NCBI RefSeq assembly: GCF_000384215.1
Contig: NZ_KB913032.1
Location: 7,897,605 to 7,961,604, forward strand
DNA length: 64,000 bases
Origin: Amycolatopsis alba DSM 44262
GTDB lineage: Bacteria > Actinomycetota > Actinomycetes > Mycobacteriales > Pseudonocardiaceae
Direction: 5' to 3'
The position numbers and the translations under genes were made by a program. Positions 51,072 to 60,032 of this stretch are shown here, piece by piece; position 1 is the stretch's first letter; the number at the start of each line of letters is the position of its first letter. Under the pieces are notes generated by a model. The model was not told the DNA's origin. It saw only the letters and a list, made by a program, of their open reading frames with translations, and made no database searches.

Positions 51072-51434
51072 ATGCAACGGCTGGGCGAGCTCGAAGCGTC
51101 GGTGATGGACGTGCTCTGGAATTCGGCGGAACCCCTGCGGGTGCGCCAGGTTCTCGAGGCGATCAACCAGCACCGCGCTCTCGCCTACACCACGGTGATG
51201 ACGGTGCTGGACAATCTGCACCGCAAGGAATGGGTCGTCCGCGAGATGGAGAATCGCGCGTACCACTATCGTGCCGCGACGACCCGCGAAGAGGCCACCG
51301 CGCAAAGCCTGCGCGAACTGCTCGACGCCTCCGACGACCGGGAATCGGTGCTGCTGCATTTCGCGCGCTCGGTCACCGAAGAGGAGTCGGACATCCTGCG
51401 GAAGGCGCTGCGACGGAAGCCCGGCAAGCGATGA
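51072..51434 (+). CDS. BlaI/MecI-family repressor
   Basis: 120 residues, GGAGG site. Winged helix with LGELEASVMDVLWN, LAYTTVMTVLDNLHRKEWV and a C-terminal dimer/cleavage region (ARSVTEEESDILRKAL). Family members bind TACTA-type palindromes and are released after proteolysis by an M56 protease. The M56 gene overlaps it by ATGA. Confidence 0.9.
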   Translation: MQRLGELEASVMDVLWNSAEPLRVRQVLEAINQHRALAYTTVMTVLDNLHRKEWVVREMENRAYHYRAATTREEATAQSLRELLDASDDRESVLLHFARSVTEEESDILRKALRRKPGKR

Positions 51435-52366
51435 TCCTGGCGGCGGTGCTCCTGTTCGGCGTCGTGCTGATCGGCTGGTTCTCACCCCGCGTGCTCGGCA
51501 GGCTCACCGCGGGCGGGATCACCCCCGGCACGGCGCTGGCGTGGTGGCTGCTGACCGCGCTCGGCGTCCTCGGCGGCACCTTGGGCACCGTCCTGCTCCT
51601 CGTGCTGCCGGACCACGGTCCCGCCACGGCCATCACGGGGGTCCTCCACGACTGCTGGGCCGCGGTCGGCCACAGTGACGTTCCCGCCCTCGACCCGGTC
51701 GCCGGCACGTTCGCGGGCGCCGCCCTCGTGATCGCTGCGGCCCGGCTGGCCGTGGCGTCGGCGCGGCGCCGCAAGCGCAGCACCCGGCTGCACCGGCGTC
51801 ATCTCGACGTGCTCCGGCTGTCCGGCGCCCGGTCGGGGCCGACGCTGTGGCTGCCCGACGACCGTCCGATCGCCTACAGCCTCGGCGGACGGGACGGCCT
51901 GATCGTCGCCAGCGAGGGACTGGCCGCGCGTCTCTCGCGCCACGAACTGAACGCCGTGCTCGCCCACGAACAGGCGCATCTGCGCGGCAGGCATCACCTC
52001 TTGACCGCCTCGGCCGACGTCCTGGGCCGCACGCTGCGGTTCGTCCCGCTCATGCGCGAGCTTCCCGGCGCGATCCGGCTGCTGGTCGAACTTGCCGCGG
52101 ACCGGGCCGCCGCCACCCGGCACGGACCCGAGACCGTGCGCTCGGCCCTGCTGTCCATCCACTCGGCGGACGGGCCACGCCGCGCGCTCGGCATGGCCGG
52201 AGGCGACACCGAGATCCGGCTGCGCGTGCTGGCCTCGCACACCGCCGGGCCGTCCCGTTTCCCCGCGTGGGCGAAGGCCGTCGCGGGCGGGACCGTCGCG
52301 CTGCTGGCGCCGTCCGCTTTCACCGTCGGACTGCTTTTCGCGAGCGGACTCGTTTCCTGCTGGTGA
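51431..52366 (+). CDS. M56 (BlaR1-like) membrane metallopeptidase
   Basis: 311 residues. Membrane segments flank a cytoplasmic peptidase with H179-E-x-x-H183 (LAHEQAHLRG) and a downstream ELAADRAA ligand region. No penicillin-sensor domain, so the signal is not a classic beta-lactam sensor. Should cut BlaI and so release the operon. Confidence 0.9.
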   Translation: MILAAVLLFGVVLIGWFSPRVLGRLTAGGITPGTALAWWLLTALGVLGGTLGTVLLLVLPDHGPATAITGVLHDCWAAVGHSDVPALDPVAGTFAGAALVIAAARLAVASARRRKRSTRLHRRHLDVLRLSGARSGPTLWLPDDRPIAYSLGGRDGLIVASEGLAARLSRHELNAVLAHEQAHLRGRHHLLTASADVLGRTLRFVPLMRELPGAIRLLVELAADRAAATRHGPETVRSALLSIHSADGPRRALGMAGGDTEIRLRVLASHTAGPSRFPAWAKAVAGGTVALLAPSAFTVGLLFASGLVSCW

Positions 52367-52678
52367 GCCTTTCGTCATCAAATCGGGCAAACGGGTTCTG
52401 CCGCACACAATCAGGTGATGAACGCGGAACAGGCCTTTTCCCGAATGCCACACTCCCGTCGCGGATTGTCGTGGATCCGCCAACACATCGGGGACGGTAA
52501 ATCGGGCACGCTCCACTCACAAGAGTGATCAGCAGCCGATGTCACCGCCTCGCCTTGCGCCGGAAAGGGGAATTACCGGCGCTACTCAAATGGCGGCATT
52601 CGCGCGGGACCGCATTGTCGTAACGTCGATTCCCGATCCACACCCCGCAACGAATTTCCACGATATCTGGAGGTTTTC
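52367..52678. other. Intergenic region before the protease gene
   Basis: 312 bp. No gene or strong repeat was seen. The promoter of the secreted protease must lie here; a TGGAGG ribosome site stands at its right end. Confidence 0.5.
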
Positions 52679-53770
52679 GTGATACGACGTCCTCTGCGCA
52701 CACTCACCGTCCTGATCGGCGCCACCGCGGCCGTCACCGCTTTCGCGGCCCCCGCTTCGGCGGCGCCGGCGCTGAACGAAGCGGCGGGTCCGGCGACGTT
52801 GGCCGCCGCGCAGCAGAAGCTCGGCACGTCGCTCGGTGCCGCGTTCGCCGGGTCCTGGCTGGACACGACGACCGGCGGACTGGTCGTCGGCACCACCGAC
52901 GCGAGCCAGTCGGCCAGGATCCGCGCGGCGGGTGCCGTCCCGAAGGTGGTGCGGCACAGTTCGGCCGAGCTGAAGCGGATTCAGTCCACATTGGACGAGA
53001 GAACCGCGGCCCTTCCCGGCTCGGTCGCGGGCTGGTACGTCGACGCGCCCTCGAACGAGGTCGTCGTCAGCGTGGTGGGCGGTGACGCCGCGGGCCGGGC
53101 GTGGGCGGAATCGGCAGGCGTCCCGGTCCGGGTGGACCAGGTCGCGCACGCGCCGCGACCGTTCTGGAGCGTGGTCGGCGGGCAAGGTCTCTACTTCAAC
53201 GGCGGTGCCTGCTCGGTCGGGTTCAACGCCCACGACGATGACGACGACTACGTGATCACAGCGGGCCATTGCACCGAACTCGGCGGCACCGTGACCGGCG
53301 TCGGCGGCACGATCGGCAAGGTCGCGAAGTCGTCCTTCCCCGGCAACGACTACGGGACCGTCAAGGTGACCCACTCCGACGTCTCGAACCCGCCGCGGGT
53401 CGACCGGTACGAGGACGGTACGGACGTGCGGATCGAGGGCTCGGACGTCGTCGGCGTCGGCGGGCGGATCTGCCGGTCCGGGATCACCACCCACTGGCAG
53501 TGCGGCCGGGTCGAAGCGCTCGATCAGACGGTCAACTACGGCAACGGGAACGTCGTGCGGGGGCTCACCCAGACCGACGCCTGCGCCGAGCCGGGCGACT
53601 CCGGCGGCTCGTTCGTCAGCCGTCCTTCGTCGGGTTCCGGGACGAAGCTGGTGCAGGCGCAGGGCATGACCTCAGGCGGTTCCGGTGACTGCCACTCGGG
53701 TGGCACCACCTACTTCCAGCCCGTCAAGGAGGTGCTCAACCGCTACGACCTGACCCTCGAGAAGGACTGA
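52679..53770 (+). CDS. Secreted trypsin-like serine protease, streptogrisin/alpha-lytic type
   Basis: 363 residues, GTG start after TGGAGG. Signal peptide 1-28, pro-region to about 160 with the alpha-lytic-type prodomain, then a chymotrypsin fold with His197 (TAGHCTE), Asp224 (GNDYGTVKV) and Ser308 (EPGDSGGSF). Cys pairs in ACSVG/GHC and CRSG/WQC fit family S1E. Made as a zymogen and matured outside the cell. Single gene. Confidence 0.92.
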   Translation: MIRRPLRTLTVLIGATAAVTAFAAPASAAPALNEAAGPATLAAAQQKLGTSLGAAFAGSWLDTTTGGLVVGTTDASQSARIRAAGAVPKVVRHSSAELKRIQSTLDERTAALPGSVAGWYVDAPSNEVVVSVVGGDAAGRAWAESAGVPVRVDQVAHAPRPFWSVVGGQGLYFNGGACSVGFNAHDDDDDYVITAGHCTELGGTVTGVGGTIGKVAKSSFPGNDYGTVKVTHSDVSNPPRVDRYEDGTDVRIEGSDVVGVGGRICRSGITTHWQCGRVEALDQTVNYGNGNVVRGLTQTDACAEPGDSGGSFVSRPSSGSGTKLVQAQGMTSGGSGDCHSGGTTYFQPVKEVLNRYDLTLEKD

Positions 53771-54172
53771 TCACCCTGCCGGGAGGGGCGGCCGATCCCT
53801 CGGCCGCCCCCTGATCCGCCCGGCGAGTTCGCCAGCCTCCTCGACCAGCGCCTCGATCTCGGCCCACCGGCGGCGGACCCGCTCGTGATCGGTGACCAGC
53901 GTGCCGGAGACCATGCCCAGGAAGAGGTTCGCGTCCGTCCCGACCTCCGCGAGCCGCAGGAAGTGGACACGGTCCTCCTCGGTTCCCGCGCCATGCGCCG
54001 CCGCCCATTCACGGGCCCGCATCCCGGCGTCGTGGCACGCGTCGACGAGGAGGGCCCTGATCTCCTCCGGCCTGCTCCTCGGGCTCGCGGGCGGTTTCCC
54101 CATCAACGGGAAAATGTTCCAGGCCACCGAGAGCAGACAGTCGGCCACGTCGTCCATCGACTCCACGTCCAC
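53771..54172 (-). CDS. Conserved hypothetical protein
   Basis: About 133 residues; the start is unsure (GTG 54172 or ATG 54157). Soluble, mostly helical: VADCLLSVAWNIFPLMGKPP, then EIRALLVDACHDAGMRAREW and a charged C-terminus. No family recognised. Stops back to back with the protease gene. Confidence 0.55.
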   Translation of the reverse strand: MDVESMDDVADCLLSVAWNIFPLMGKPPASPRSRPEEIRALLVDACHDAGMRAREWAAAHGAGTEEDRVHFLRLAEVGTDANLFLGMVSGTLVTDHERVRRRWAEIEALVEEAGELAGRIRGRPRDRPPLPAG

Positions 54173-54256
54173 CGCGCGGAGTGTTCCCGCCCGCGCCCGC
54201 TGCCAGGCGTAATGACTCGCCCGAGCGCCAGGATCGACCCGATCGGGTGGCCGGTG

Positions 54257-55222
54257 TCAGAAGCGGCGCAGCGCGAACGTCCGCGCGGACGGGTCACCCG
54301 CGAGCAGCGTGTCGAGGTGGCCGGTCAGCACCACGACACCGGCCGGGGTCTCCGCCGCGGTGGTCGGTTTCCCGTCCGGCCACGGGGTGACGATCCGCCG
54401 CTCGCGCGCCGCACGCCAGTGATCGGCGGAGGTCAGCACCCGGACCCCGGTCAGCCCCGGCGTGCCGAGGTCGTTGGTGACCGAGACGAGCGAGCCGTCA
54501 CGGCGCAGGACGAGCCCGTCCCCGCCGATCAGCGGACGCTCCAGCGCGACGGCGACGGCCTTCCCCGAGTCCATGTCCACCTTGAACAGCCGTCCCGAGC
54601 TGTACAGGACGGTGAGCACGAAACCGTCCGGATGCCAGACGACGCCATTGAGCCCGAACCCCTCGCCGGTGAACTCCGGACTGGTGACGCGCGCGGTGAT
54701 CCGGCCTCGCGGATCGACGCGGTACAGCGCGTCGCCGACGGTGTCGGTGACATAGGCGTTGCCGCGCGGGTCGATCGCGACGTCGTTGGCGGCGTGTTCG
54801 CCCGCACCGACGGCCAGGTCGACCAGCGCGATCCGCTTCCCCGTGCGCAGATCGAAGATCCCGAGCCCGGACTGGTGGTTCACCGTCGACGGCGTCGACC
54901 GCTCGCCGAGCCCGAGATCGCCGTAGGTGACCAGGATCCGGCCTCGCGCCGCGTCGACGGCGATACCGAACACCGACACCATGCCGGGATCGCTCACCAG
55001 GGTCCGGACGGTCCGGTCGCGCTGGACCACCGCGACAGTGCCGAAGCGGACGGAGCCCACCAGAGTGGTCTGTCTGCCCGGATCCCAGGCGACCCCTTCC
55101 GGATAGAGGGACGGCGCGGTGACCTCCACCGCCGCTCCCCTGGCCTCCGCGGGCGCCGTCCCGATCCCGGCGACGACGGCGGCCAGCAGGACGGGCAGGA
55201 CCAGACGTTGACGTAAGCGCAT
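54257..55222 (-). CDS. Secreted SMP-30/gluconolactonase-like beta-propeller
   Basis: 321 residues from the ATG at 55222. Signal peptide (LVLPVLLAAVVAGIGTAPAEA), then six-blade propeller units: YPEGVAWDPGRQTTLVGSV, FGIAVDAARGRILVTYGD, ANDVAIDPRGNAYVTDTVGD, LNGVVWHPDGFVLTVLY. It resembles extracytoplasmic SMP-30-like proteins; ligand or lactone substrate unknown. Confidence 0.8.
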   Translation of the reverse strand: MRLRQRLVLPVLLAAVVAGIGTAPAEARGAAVEVTAPSLYPEGVAWDPGRQTTLVGSVRFGTVAVVQRDRTVRTLVSDPGMVSVFGIAVDAARGRILVTYGDLGLGERSTPSTVNHQSGLGIFDLRTGKRIALVDLAVGAGEHAANDVAIDPRGNAYVTDTVGDALYRVDPRGRITARVTSPEFTGEGFGLNGVVWHPDGFVLTVLYSSGRLFKVDMDSGKAVAVALERPLIGGDGLVLRRDGSLVSVTNDLGTPGLTGVRVLTSADHWRAARERRIVTPWPDGKPTTAAETPAGVVVLTGHLDTLLAGDPSARTFALRRF

Positions 55223-55328
55223 TGCGATTCCTCCCTTTCGCTTGTCGTCAACGAGCCTGCTGCCCGTCCCCCGGCCCAACCAGGTCGTGCGGATCCTGTT
55301 ACCAGGACTACCCGGAACCTGGACAGGC

Positions 55329-55367
55329 GATCACGCGAGTTCCGTTCCTGATCACGCGAGTCACGCC
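55329..55367. repeat. Tandem GATCACGCGAG repeat (two units, 21-bp period)
   Basis: Units at 55329-55339 and 55350-55360, the first followed by TTCCG as at 45301, the second by TCACGCC as in the inverted copy at 35454-35471. It sits just beyond the end of the VanZ-type gene. Confidence 0.75.
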
Positions 55368-55368
55368 T

Positions 55369-56505
55369 TCACTCACCTCGGGCCTGACCGATGCCACCCT
55401 GCGCGTCGACGGTGGCGGGCGGCTCGTCCGGGCCGTCGATCGCGCGCGCGTCGACCACCCGCAGGCCGGCGACGAGACCGGACAGTCCTTGGTGGCCTTG
55501 CGGCCGGATCGCGAGGATGCCGCTGACGAAGAACAGCAGGTTCGCGAGCGGCTCGAATCCGCCGTTGACCGCGGACGCCAGGGTGAGCAGGGTGAAGTAG
55601 CCGCCGGAACCGGCGAGGAAGCGCACGATCATCCGCCAGGCGGCGGGTTTCCCGCCGTCCGGCCCGGCCGGGCGCAGCAGGACGATCCGTTGCCCGAAGG
55701 TGGCGCCGTTGCCCGCGACCGGGATGACGAACAGCAGGAGCAGCGCGGGCAGCAGGGTGGCGATCAGCGCGTTGACCACGGTGTTCGGCTCACCCGCCAG
55801 CAGGGTCGTCACGATCCCGACGGTGGTGCCGAGCAAGATGACCGAGACGACGTCGATGGCCATCCCGAGAAGACGGCGGCGCGCGGTGACCGGCCTCGGT
55901 GTTCCCGGCGGCGCGGAGGGCTCGTTCCCCGGCAGCAGCGGCAGCAGCGGGGCGAGCCCGAAGCCGACGGCGGCGCCGAGCGTGTTGGTCAGCAGGTCGT
56001 CGACGTCGGCGAGCCGGTACGGGCACTCGAACAGGAACCAGACCCCGGTGAGCTGAGTGCACTCGATGAACAGGGAGACCACGAACCCGAGGGCGACGGT
56101 GGTCAGGAAGCCTCGCCGGAAGAGATGCCGCACGAACATGCCCAGCGGAACGAACAGGGCGACGTTGAACACCGCCTGCTGGACGGCGGGGTTGCGCAGG
56201 ACCGCCCGCAGGCCGGCGCCGGTCTGCTCGCGGCGGATGTCGGCGACGAACTGGAACGGGCGGAGCTGCAGATGGCTGCTCGCGTGCTCGGCGCACCACG
56301 CCGCCGTCGTCTCCGGGATGGGGAGCAAGGTGTACGTCCACAAGGACATGGCGTAGACCAGGAAACCGAACACCAGCAGGACCCGCCAGAACCCGAGCTC
56401 TCCGCGTCGCCGGTAGCTCGCCGCGATGTACGGGACGGCCAGGAGACACGCGAGCACGAAACCCGCGAACACCGCGATGACCGCGGAGATGGTCGGATCA
56501 GTCAC
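55369..56505 (-). CDS. VanZ-RDD fusion membrane protein
   Basis: 378 residues, GTG start. The N-terminal half is VanZ-like (LVYAMSLWTYTLLPIP, FNVALFVPLGMFVRHLF, FIECTQLTG, DVDDLLTNTLGAAVGFGLA). The C-terminal 170 residues are an RDD domain (RRLLGMAIDVVSVILLG, GATFGQRIVLLRP). About nine membrane segments. VanZ proteins can give low-level glycopeptide tolerance; most are of unknown role. Confidence 0.85.
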   Translation of the reverse strand: MTDPTISAVIAVFAGFVLACLLAVPYIAASYRRRGELGFWRVLLVFGFLVYAMSLWTYTLLPIPETTAAWCAEHASSHLQLRPFQFVADIRREQTGAGLRAVLRNPAVQQAVFNVALFVPLGMFVRHLFRRGFLTTVALGFVVSLFIECTQLTGVWFLFECPYRLADVDDLLTNTLGAAVGFGLAPLLPLLPGNEPSAPPGTPRPVTARRRLLGMAIDVVSVILLGTTVGIVTTLLAGEPNTVVNALIATLLPALLLLFVIPVAGNGATFGQRIVLLRPAGPDGGKPAAWRMIVRFLAGSGGYFTLLTLASAVNGGFEPLANLLFFVSGILAIRPQGHQGLSGLVAGLRVVDARAIDGPDEPPATVDAQGGIGQARGE

Positions 56506-56800
56506 TCGCGGAAGCTAACAACGCTCGCTCCGGAGCACCTGTCACGCCACCTGGCCGGGTGACTTCGGCCGGGGCGAGGGCCCGCTGATGCGCGAGCGCG
56601 GCGATGGCGAAGGTCAAGTGGACGACGACCCAGTTGCGGTCCTCGCGGTGGACCCGCTGCAGAAGGTCGAGTGCGGCGTCGCCCGGAGTGCGGCCCTGAC
56701 GGCAGGCGTCGATGTACGCCTGGGTCAGGTCGTCGACATTCCTCCGGAACTCCGCGAAGGCGTCGGCGGGTTGGGCGTTGATACAGAAATCCACGGTCAC
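56498..56800 (-). CDS. Small hypothetical protein before the VanZ-type gene
   Basis: About 100 residues from a GTG at 56800 (frame open to 56857). Helical, with DFCINAQPADAFAEFRRNVD and RQGRTPGDAALDLLQRVHRE. Overlaps the VanZ-type start by 8 bp, so probably one operon. No family recognised. Confidence 0.55.
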   Translation of the reverse strand: MTVDFCINAQPADAFAEFRRNVDDLTQAYIDACRQGRTPGDAALDLLQRVHREDRNWVVVHLTFAIAALAHQRALAPAEVTRPGGVTGAPERALLASASD

Positions 56801-56896
56801 GTCACTCAGCGTTCCATAACGCGACACAAAGTTACGACTTGACGGGTTTGGAATCACTCACGTGAGGTAGTCCCGCAAAATCGCCTGTGCTCTGCG

Positions 56897-57061
56897 TCAC
56901 GCCGAAGCGAGTCCGGCGGGCACCCGGTGTTCCCGTTCGGCCGCCTTGGCCCGCCGGGTGACCGGGAAGCGCTGGTCGAGTTCGACCAGCAGCGGGGTCG
57001 CCGCCATCAGCGCCAGCAGTGCGAGCCCGGCGTAAGCACCCAAAGTCGCGATGATCGTCAT
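56897..57061 (-). CDS. 54-residue single-pass membrane peptide
   Basis: ATG at 57061 after a very strong GAGGAGG site. One membrane helix (LGAYAGLALLALMAATPLLV) and a basic tail (TRRAKAAEREHRVPAGL). Encoded 80 bp downstream of the RpiR gene on the same strand. Unknown function. Confidence 0.5.
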   Translation of the reverse strand: MTIIATLGAYAGLALLALMAATPLLVELDQRFPVTRRAKAAEREHRVPAGLASA

Positions 57062-57141
57062 GTCTGCCTCCTCGATCCCCGTACCGCCTGTTCCGGCGGC
57101 CTGGAACCAGGATCGCCCGCCGACCGGGGCAGGCGGATCGG

Positions 57142-58068
57142 TCATCCGGCGGAGACGCCTCGACCGGTCGGCCTTTTCGGCACTGACCGTTCGGCCGACC
57201 CAGGGCGGCGGTGCAGCAGATCGAACCGCGACCACATGGCCTCGGCCGCTTCGATGGACTCCCCGGTGCGGACCGGGTCGACGGTCGCGAGCTGCGCGAC
57301 GATGGCCTGCACCAGGCTCATGCCCGCGGTCAGCGACGGGAAGAAGGTGACGCCCTCGGCAGGCACCATCAGCACCTGCTCGACGGCGCCCGCCAGCGCG
57401 GGACTCGCGGCGTCGGTGATCGCGAACGCGCGCGCTCCCCTGGCTTTGGCCTCGTTCGCCGCGAGCACGGTGCTCTCGTACAGGCGCCAGAAGCTGATCG
57501 CGATCAGCACGTCTTCGGCGGTGAGTTTCGCCGTGGCGTTGGCGAGTTCGGCATCCCCGGCGGTGATCGCGTGGACGTCGTAACCGGCGAGCCGGGCGTT
57601 GTGCGCGAAGGCGATCCCGACGGCCGCGTAACTGCCGTCGGCGATGACGAGCGTGCGGCGCGCGGCGGCGACGGCCTCGGCGACGTTGCGGATCTCCTCC
57701 TCGGCGAGCCGCCGGTTGAGCAGAGCGAGGCTGTCGAGGTCGCGGCGCAGTGACGCCGATCCCGGCGAGCCGACGTCCCGGTGCTCCTCGGCCACCTGCG
57801 GCGCGCTCAGCGACGACATGTACCGCGCCCGCAACTCCTGTTGCAGCGCGGGCCAGCCGGCGAAACCCAGCGCCTGCGCGGTCCGGGTGACCGTGGCGAC
57901 GTTGACCCCGGCGAGCTGGGCGAGTTCGGCCGTCGAGCCGAACGACGCCCGGCGCGGTTGCGAGACCAGCACTTCGAGTACCGCGGCCGACTTCGGCCGC
58001 AGGCCGCGTTCCGGCGTCCGATCCCGAAGCCACGCCTCGAAACCGTCGTCGATTCCCGTCTCTGTCAC
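57142..58068 (-). CDS. RpiR/MurR-family regulator with SIS domain
   Basis: 308 residues from the GTG at 58068. N-terminal helix-turn-helix (TAELAQLAGVNVATVTRTAQ) and a C-terminal SIS sugar-phosphate-type domain (TLVIADGSYAAVGIAFAHNA, DVLIAISFWRLYESTVLAAN). Divergent from the hydroxyproline-type operon; the GTTTC/GAAAC palindrome between them is its probable operator. Its ligand here may be an amino-acid derivative. Confidence 0.87.
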   Translation of the reverse strand: MTETGIDDGFEAWLRDRTPERGLRPKSAAVLEVLVSQPRRASFGSTAELAQLAGVNVATVTRTAQALGFAGWPALQQELRARYMSSLSAPQVAEEHRDVGSPGSASLRRDLDSLALLNRRLAEEEIRNVAEAVAAARRTLVIADGSYAAVGIAFAHNARLAGYDVHAITAGDAELANATAKLTAEDVLIAISFWRLYESTVLAANEAKARGARAFAITDAASPALAGAVEQVLMVPAEGVTFFPSLTAGMSLVQAIVAQLATVDPVRTGESIEAAEAMWSRFDLLHRRPGSAERSVPKRPTGRGVSAG

Positions 58069-58132
58069 GCACGCCCTCCCTCGACCGCGCCACGGTAACG
58101 CATCGTGCCCGTCGGACCACTTGCAACAACCA

Positions 58133-58160
58133 TTGCAGTTTCGACGAAACGCAGTATACG
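58133..58160 (+). promoter_or_regulatory. Promoter and RpiR-type operator of the MFS operon
   Basis: TTGCAG (-35, 58133-58138) and TATACG (-10, 58155-58160) with a 16-bp spacer. Between them GTTTCGACGAAAC (58138-58150) is a perfect palindrome around A, of the GTTTC-GAAAC type bound by RpiR/MurR proteins. Occupancy would block transcription. Confidence 0.7.
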
Positions 58161-58203
58161 TTGTCCGCACTCCTCGTCGCCCGAACCACGGAAGGCGTTC
58201 CCC

Positions 58204-59595
58204 ATGACGCTTCTGGCACGACTGGACCGGCTCCCGCTGAGCCGTCCCCATTACAAACTCCTGTTCATCGGCGGGCTCGGTTACACCTTCGACGGCATGG
58301 ACTCCGCCGTGGTCGCCTTCCTCCTGCCGAGCGCGAAAGCGGCCTGGGGCCTCGACAACGGGCATCTGGGGCTGATCGGTTCGGCGACGCCGTTCGGCTT
58401 CCTCTTCGGCGCGATCGCCGCCGGCCTGCTGGGCGACCGCATCGGTCGCAAGAAGGTCATGATGTACGCGCTGGCCTTCTACGCGGTCTTCTCGGTGCTC
58501 GCCGCCTTCTCCCCCAACTACGAGATCTTCCTGGGCGCCCGCGTGCTGGCCGGAGCGGGCGCGGGCGCCGAAAGCGCGATCATCGCGCCGTTCCTTTCCG
58601 AGTTCGTCCCCGCCAAACGACGCGGCTGGTTCGTCGGCGCGCTCGCCGGATTCTTCTCGTTCGGGTTCGTCATGGCCGCGCTGATCGGCCGGTTCATCGT
58701 CCCGACGGTGCCGGAAGGCTGGCGGGTCGCGCAGCTGATCACCGCGCTACCGATCGTCATGCTGCTGTGGTGGCGCCGTTCGCTGCCGGAGTCACCGAGG
58801 TTCCTGGTCGCGAACGGACGGCACGCCGAGGCGGAGAAGATCGTCGCGAAACTGGAGCGGGACGTCGAAAGGGCGACCGGACAAGAACTTCCGGCCGTCG
58901 CTCAAGCCGACGCCCAGCCCGCGACGGAAACCCCCAAGGTCAACCTCTTCAGCGCGCTGAAGTTCCTGTGGAGCCCGGCGATGGCGCGCCGCACCGCGGT
59001 GATCTGGACCGTGTGGTTCGTGATCACGTTCTCCTACTACGGCTTCTTCTCCTGGATCCCGACGCTGCTCGTCGAACGCGGGATCACGGTGACGAAGAGC
59101 TTCGAGTTCTCCATCATCATCTACCTGGCGCAGATCCCCGGATACTTCTCCGCGGCATGGCTGTCGGAGCGGCTCGACCGCAAGCACACCATCGCGCTGT
59201 ACCTCGCGGGTTCGGCGGTGAGCGCGTTCTGGCTGAGCCAGATGGACGCGCCGTGGTCGATCACCCTCGCCGGGGCGGTGCTGTCGTTCTTCCTCAACGG
59301 CACCTACGCCGGCGTGTACTCCTACACCCCCGAGGTGTTCCCGACCTGGATCCGCGCCAGCGGGACCGGGCTGTCCAGCGCGTTCGGCCGCGTCGGCAGC
59401 ATCCTGGCCCCGACGATCATCGGGCTGTCCGCGGCGAGTCTCGGTTTCGCGGGCGTCTTCGGCCTGACCACCGCCGTCCTGGCGGCCGGGGTGGTGTGCG
59501 TGGTCGTGTTCGGCCTGTCCACCGCCGGCCGCTCCCTGGAAGAACTGACCGAACACGGCAAGCCCGTGGAGACCGCGAAGGAGATGACGAAGTGA
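58204..59595 (+). CDS. MFS transporter, sugar/aromatic-acid porter type
   Basis: 463 residues from the ATG at 58204. Twelve membrane segments; FDGMDSAVVAFLLPSAK, GDRIGRKKVMMYALAFYAVF (motif A), RVLAGAGAGAESAIIAPFLSEF and SYTPEVFPTWIRASGTGL are typical of the AAHS/SHS-like group. First gene of the operon and the likely importer of hydroxyproline or a hydroxyproline-containing compound. Confidence 0.87.
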   Translation: MTLLARLDRLPLSRPHYKLLFIGGLGYTFDGMDSAVVAFLLPSAKAAWGLDNGHLGLIGSATPFGFLFGAIAAGLLGDRIGRKKVMMYALAFYAVFSVLAAFSPNYEIFLGARVLAGAGAGAESAIIAPFLSEFVPAKRRGWFVGALAGFFSFGFVMAALIGRFIVPTVPEGWRVAQLITALPIVMLLWWRRSLPESPRFLVANGRHAEAEKIVAKLERDVERATGQELPAVAQADAQPATETPKVNLFSALKFLWSPAMARRTAVIWTVWFVITFSYYGFFSWIPTLLVERGITVTKSFEFSIIIYLAQIPGYFSAAWLSERLDRKHTIALYLAGSAVSAFWLSQMDAPWSITLAGAVLSFFLNGTYAGVYSYTPEVFPTWIRASGTGLSSAFGRVGSILAPTIIGLSAASLGFAGVFGLTTAVLAAGVVCVVVFGLSTAGRSLEELTEHGKPVETAKEMTK

Positions 59596-60032
59596 CCGTG
59601 TCGCTGTCCACTGTGGAGGACAAGACCCGCGCGACCATCGGCGTACGGCTGTTCACCGTGCTGGCGTGGGTGCCCGAACGACGGGCGCTGCGGCGCGTGC
59701 ACAGCAGCCACCCGCACGACTACCCGGTCGGCGGTGAGAAGACCGTCGAAGTGGCGGCGGGCTGGCTGGAGCGATGCATCACCGGGCAGGAACCGTATTT
59801 CGGCCCGGACAGCGCTGCCGTGCGGGAGATCTTCGCCGACCACGAGCTCATCGACAGGCTCGGCTGCGGCGCGGTGATCAACGTGCCGGTGGTGGACGAC
59901 GGACGCACGCTCGGCGTCCTCAACATCCTCGACGCCGAAGGCAGTTACGACGACGATTCCGTCGCGGCGGCCCGTTCTCTGGCACCGTTGGCGGTCCCGG
60001 CCCTGCGCGAACTCCTGGAGGAAACCCGATGA
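59592..60032 (+). CDS. GAF-domain protein
   Basis: 146 residues, GTG start overlapping the MFS stop. One GAF domain: FTVLAWVPERRALRRVHSSH, CGAVINVPVVDDGRTLGVLNILDAEGSY. Not fused to any output domain. It may bind a small molecule and allosterically control the transporter or enzymes. Overlaps the next gene as ATGA. Confidence 0.8.
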   Translation: MTVSLSTVEDKTRATIGVRLFTVLAWVPERRALRRVHSSHPHDYPVGGEKTVEVAAGWLERCITGQEPYFGPDSAAVREIFADHELIDRLGCGAVINVPVVDDGRTLGVLNILDAEGSYDDDSVAAARSLAPLAVPALRELLEETR

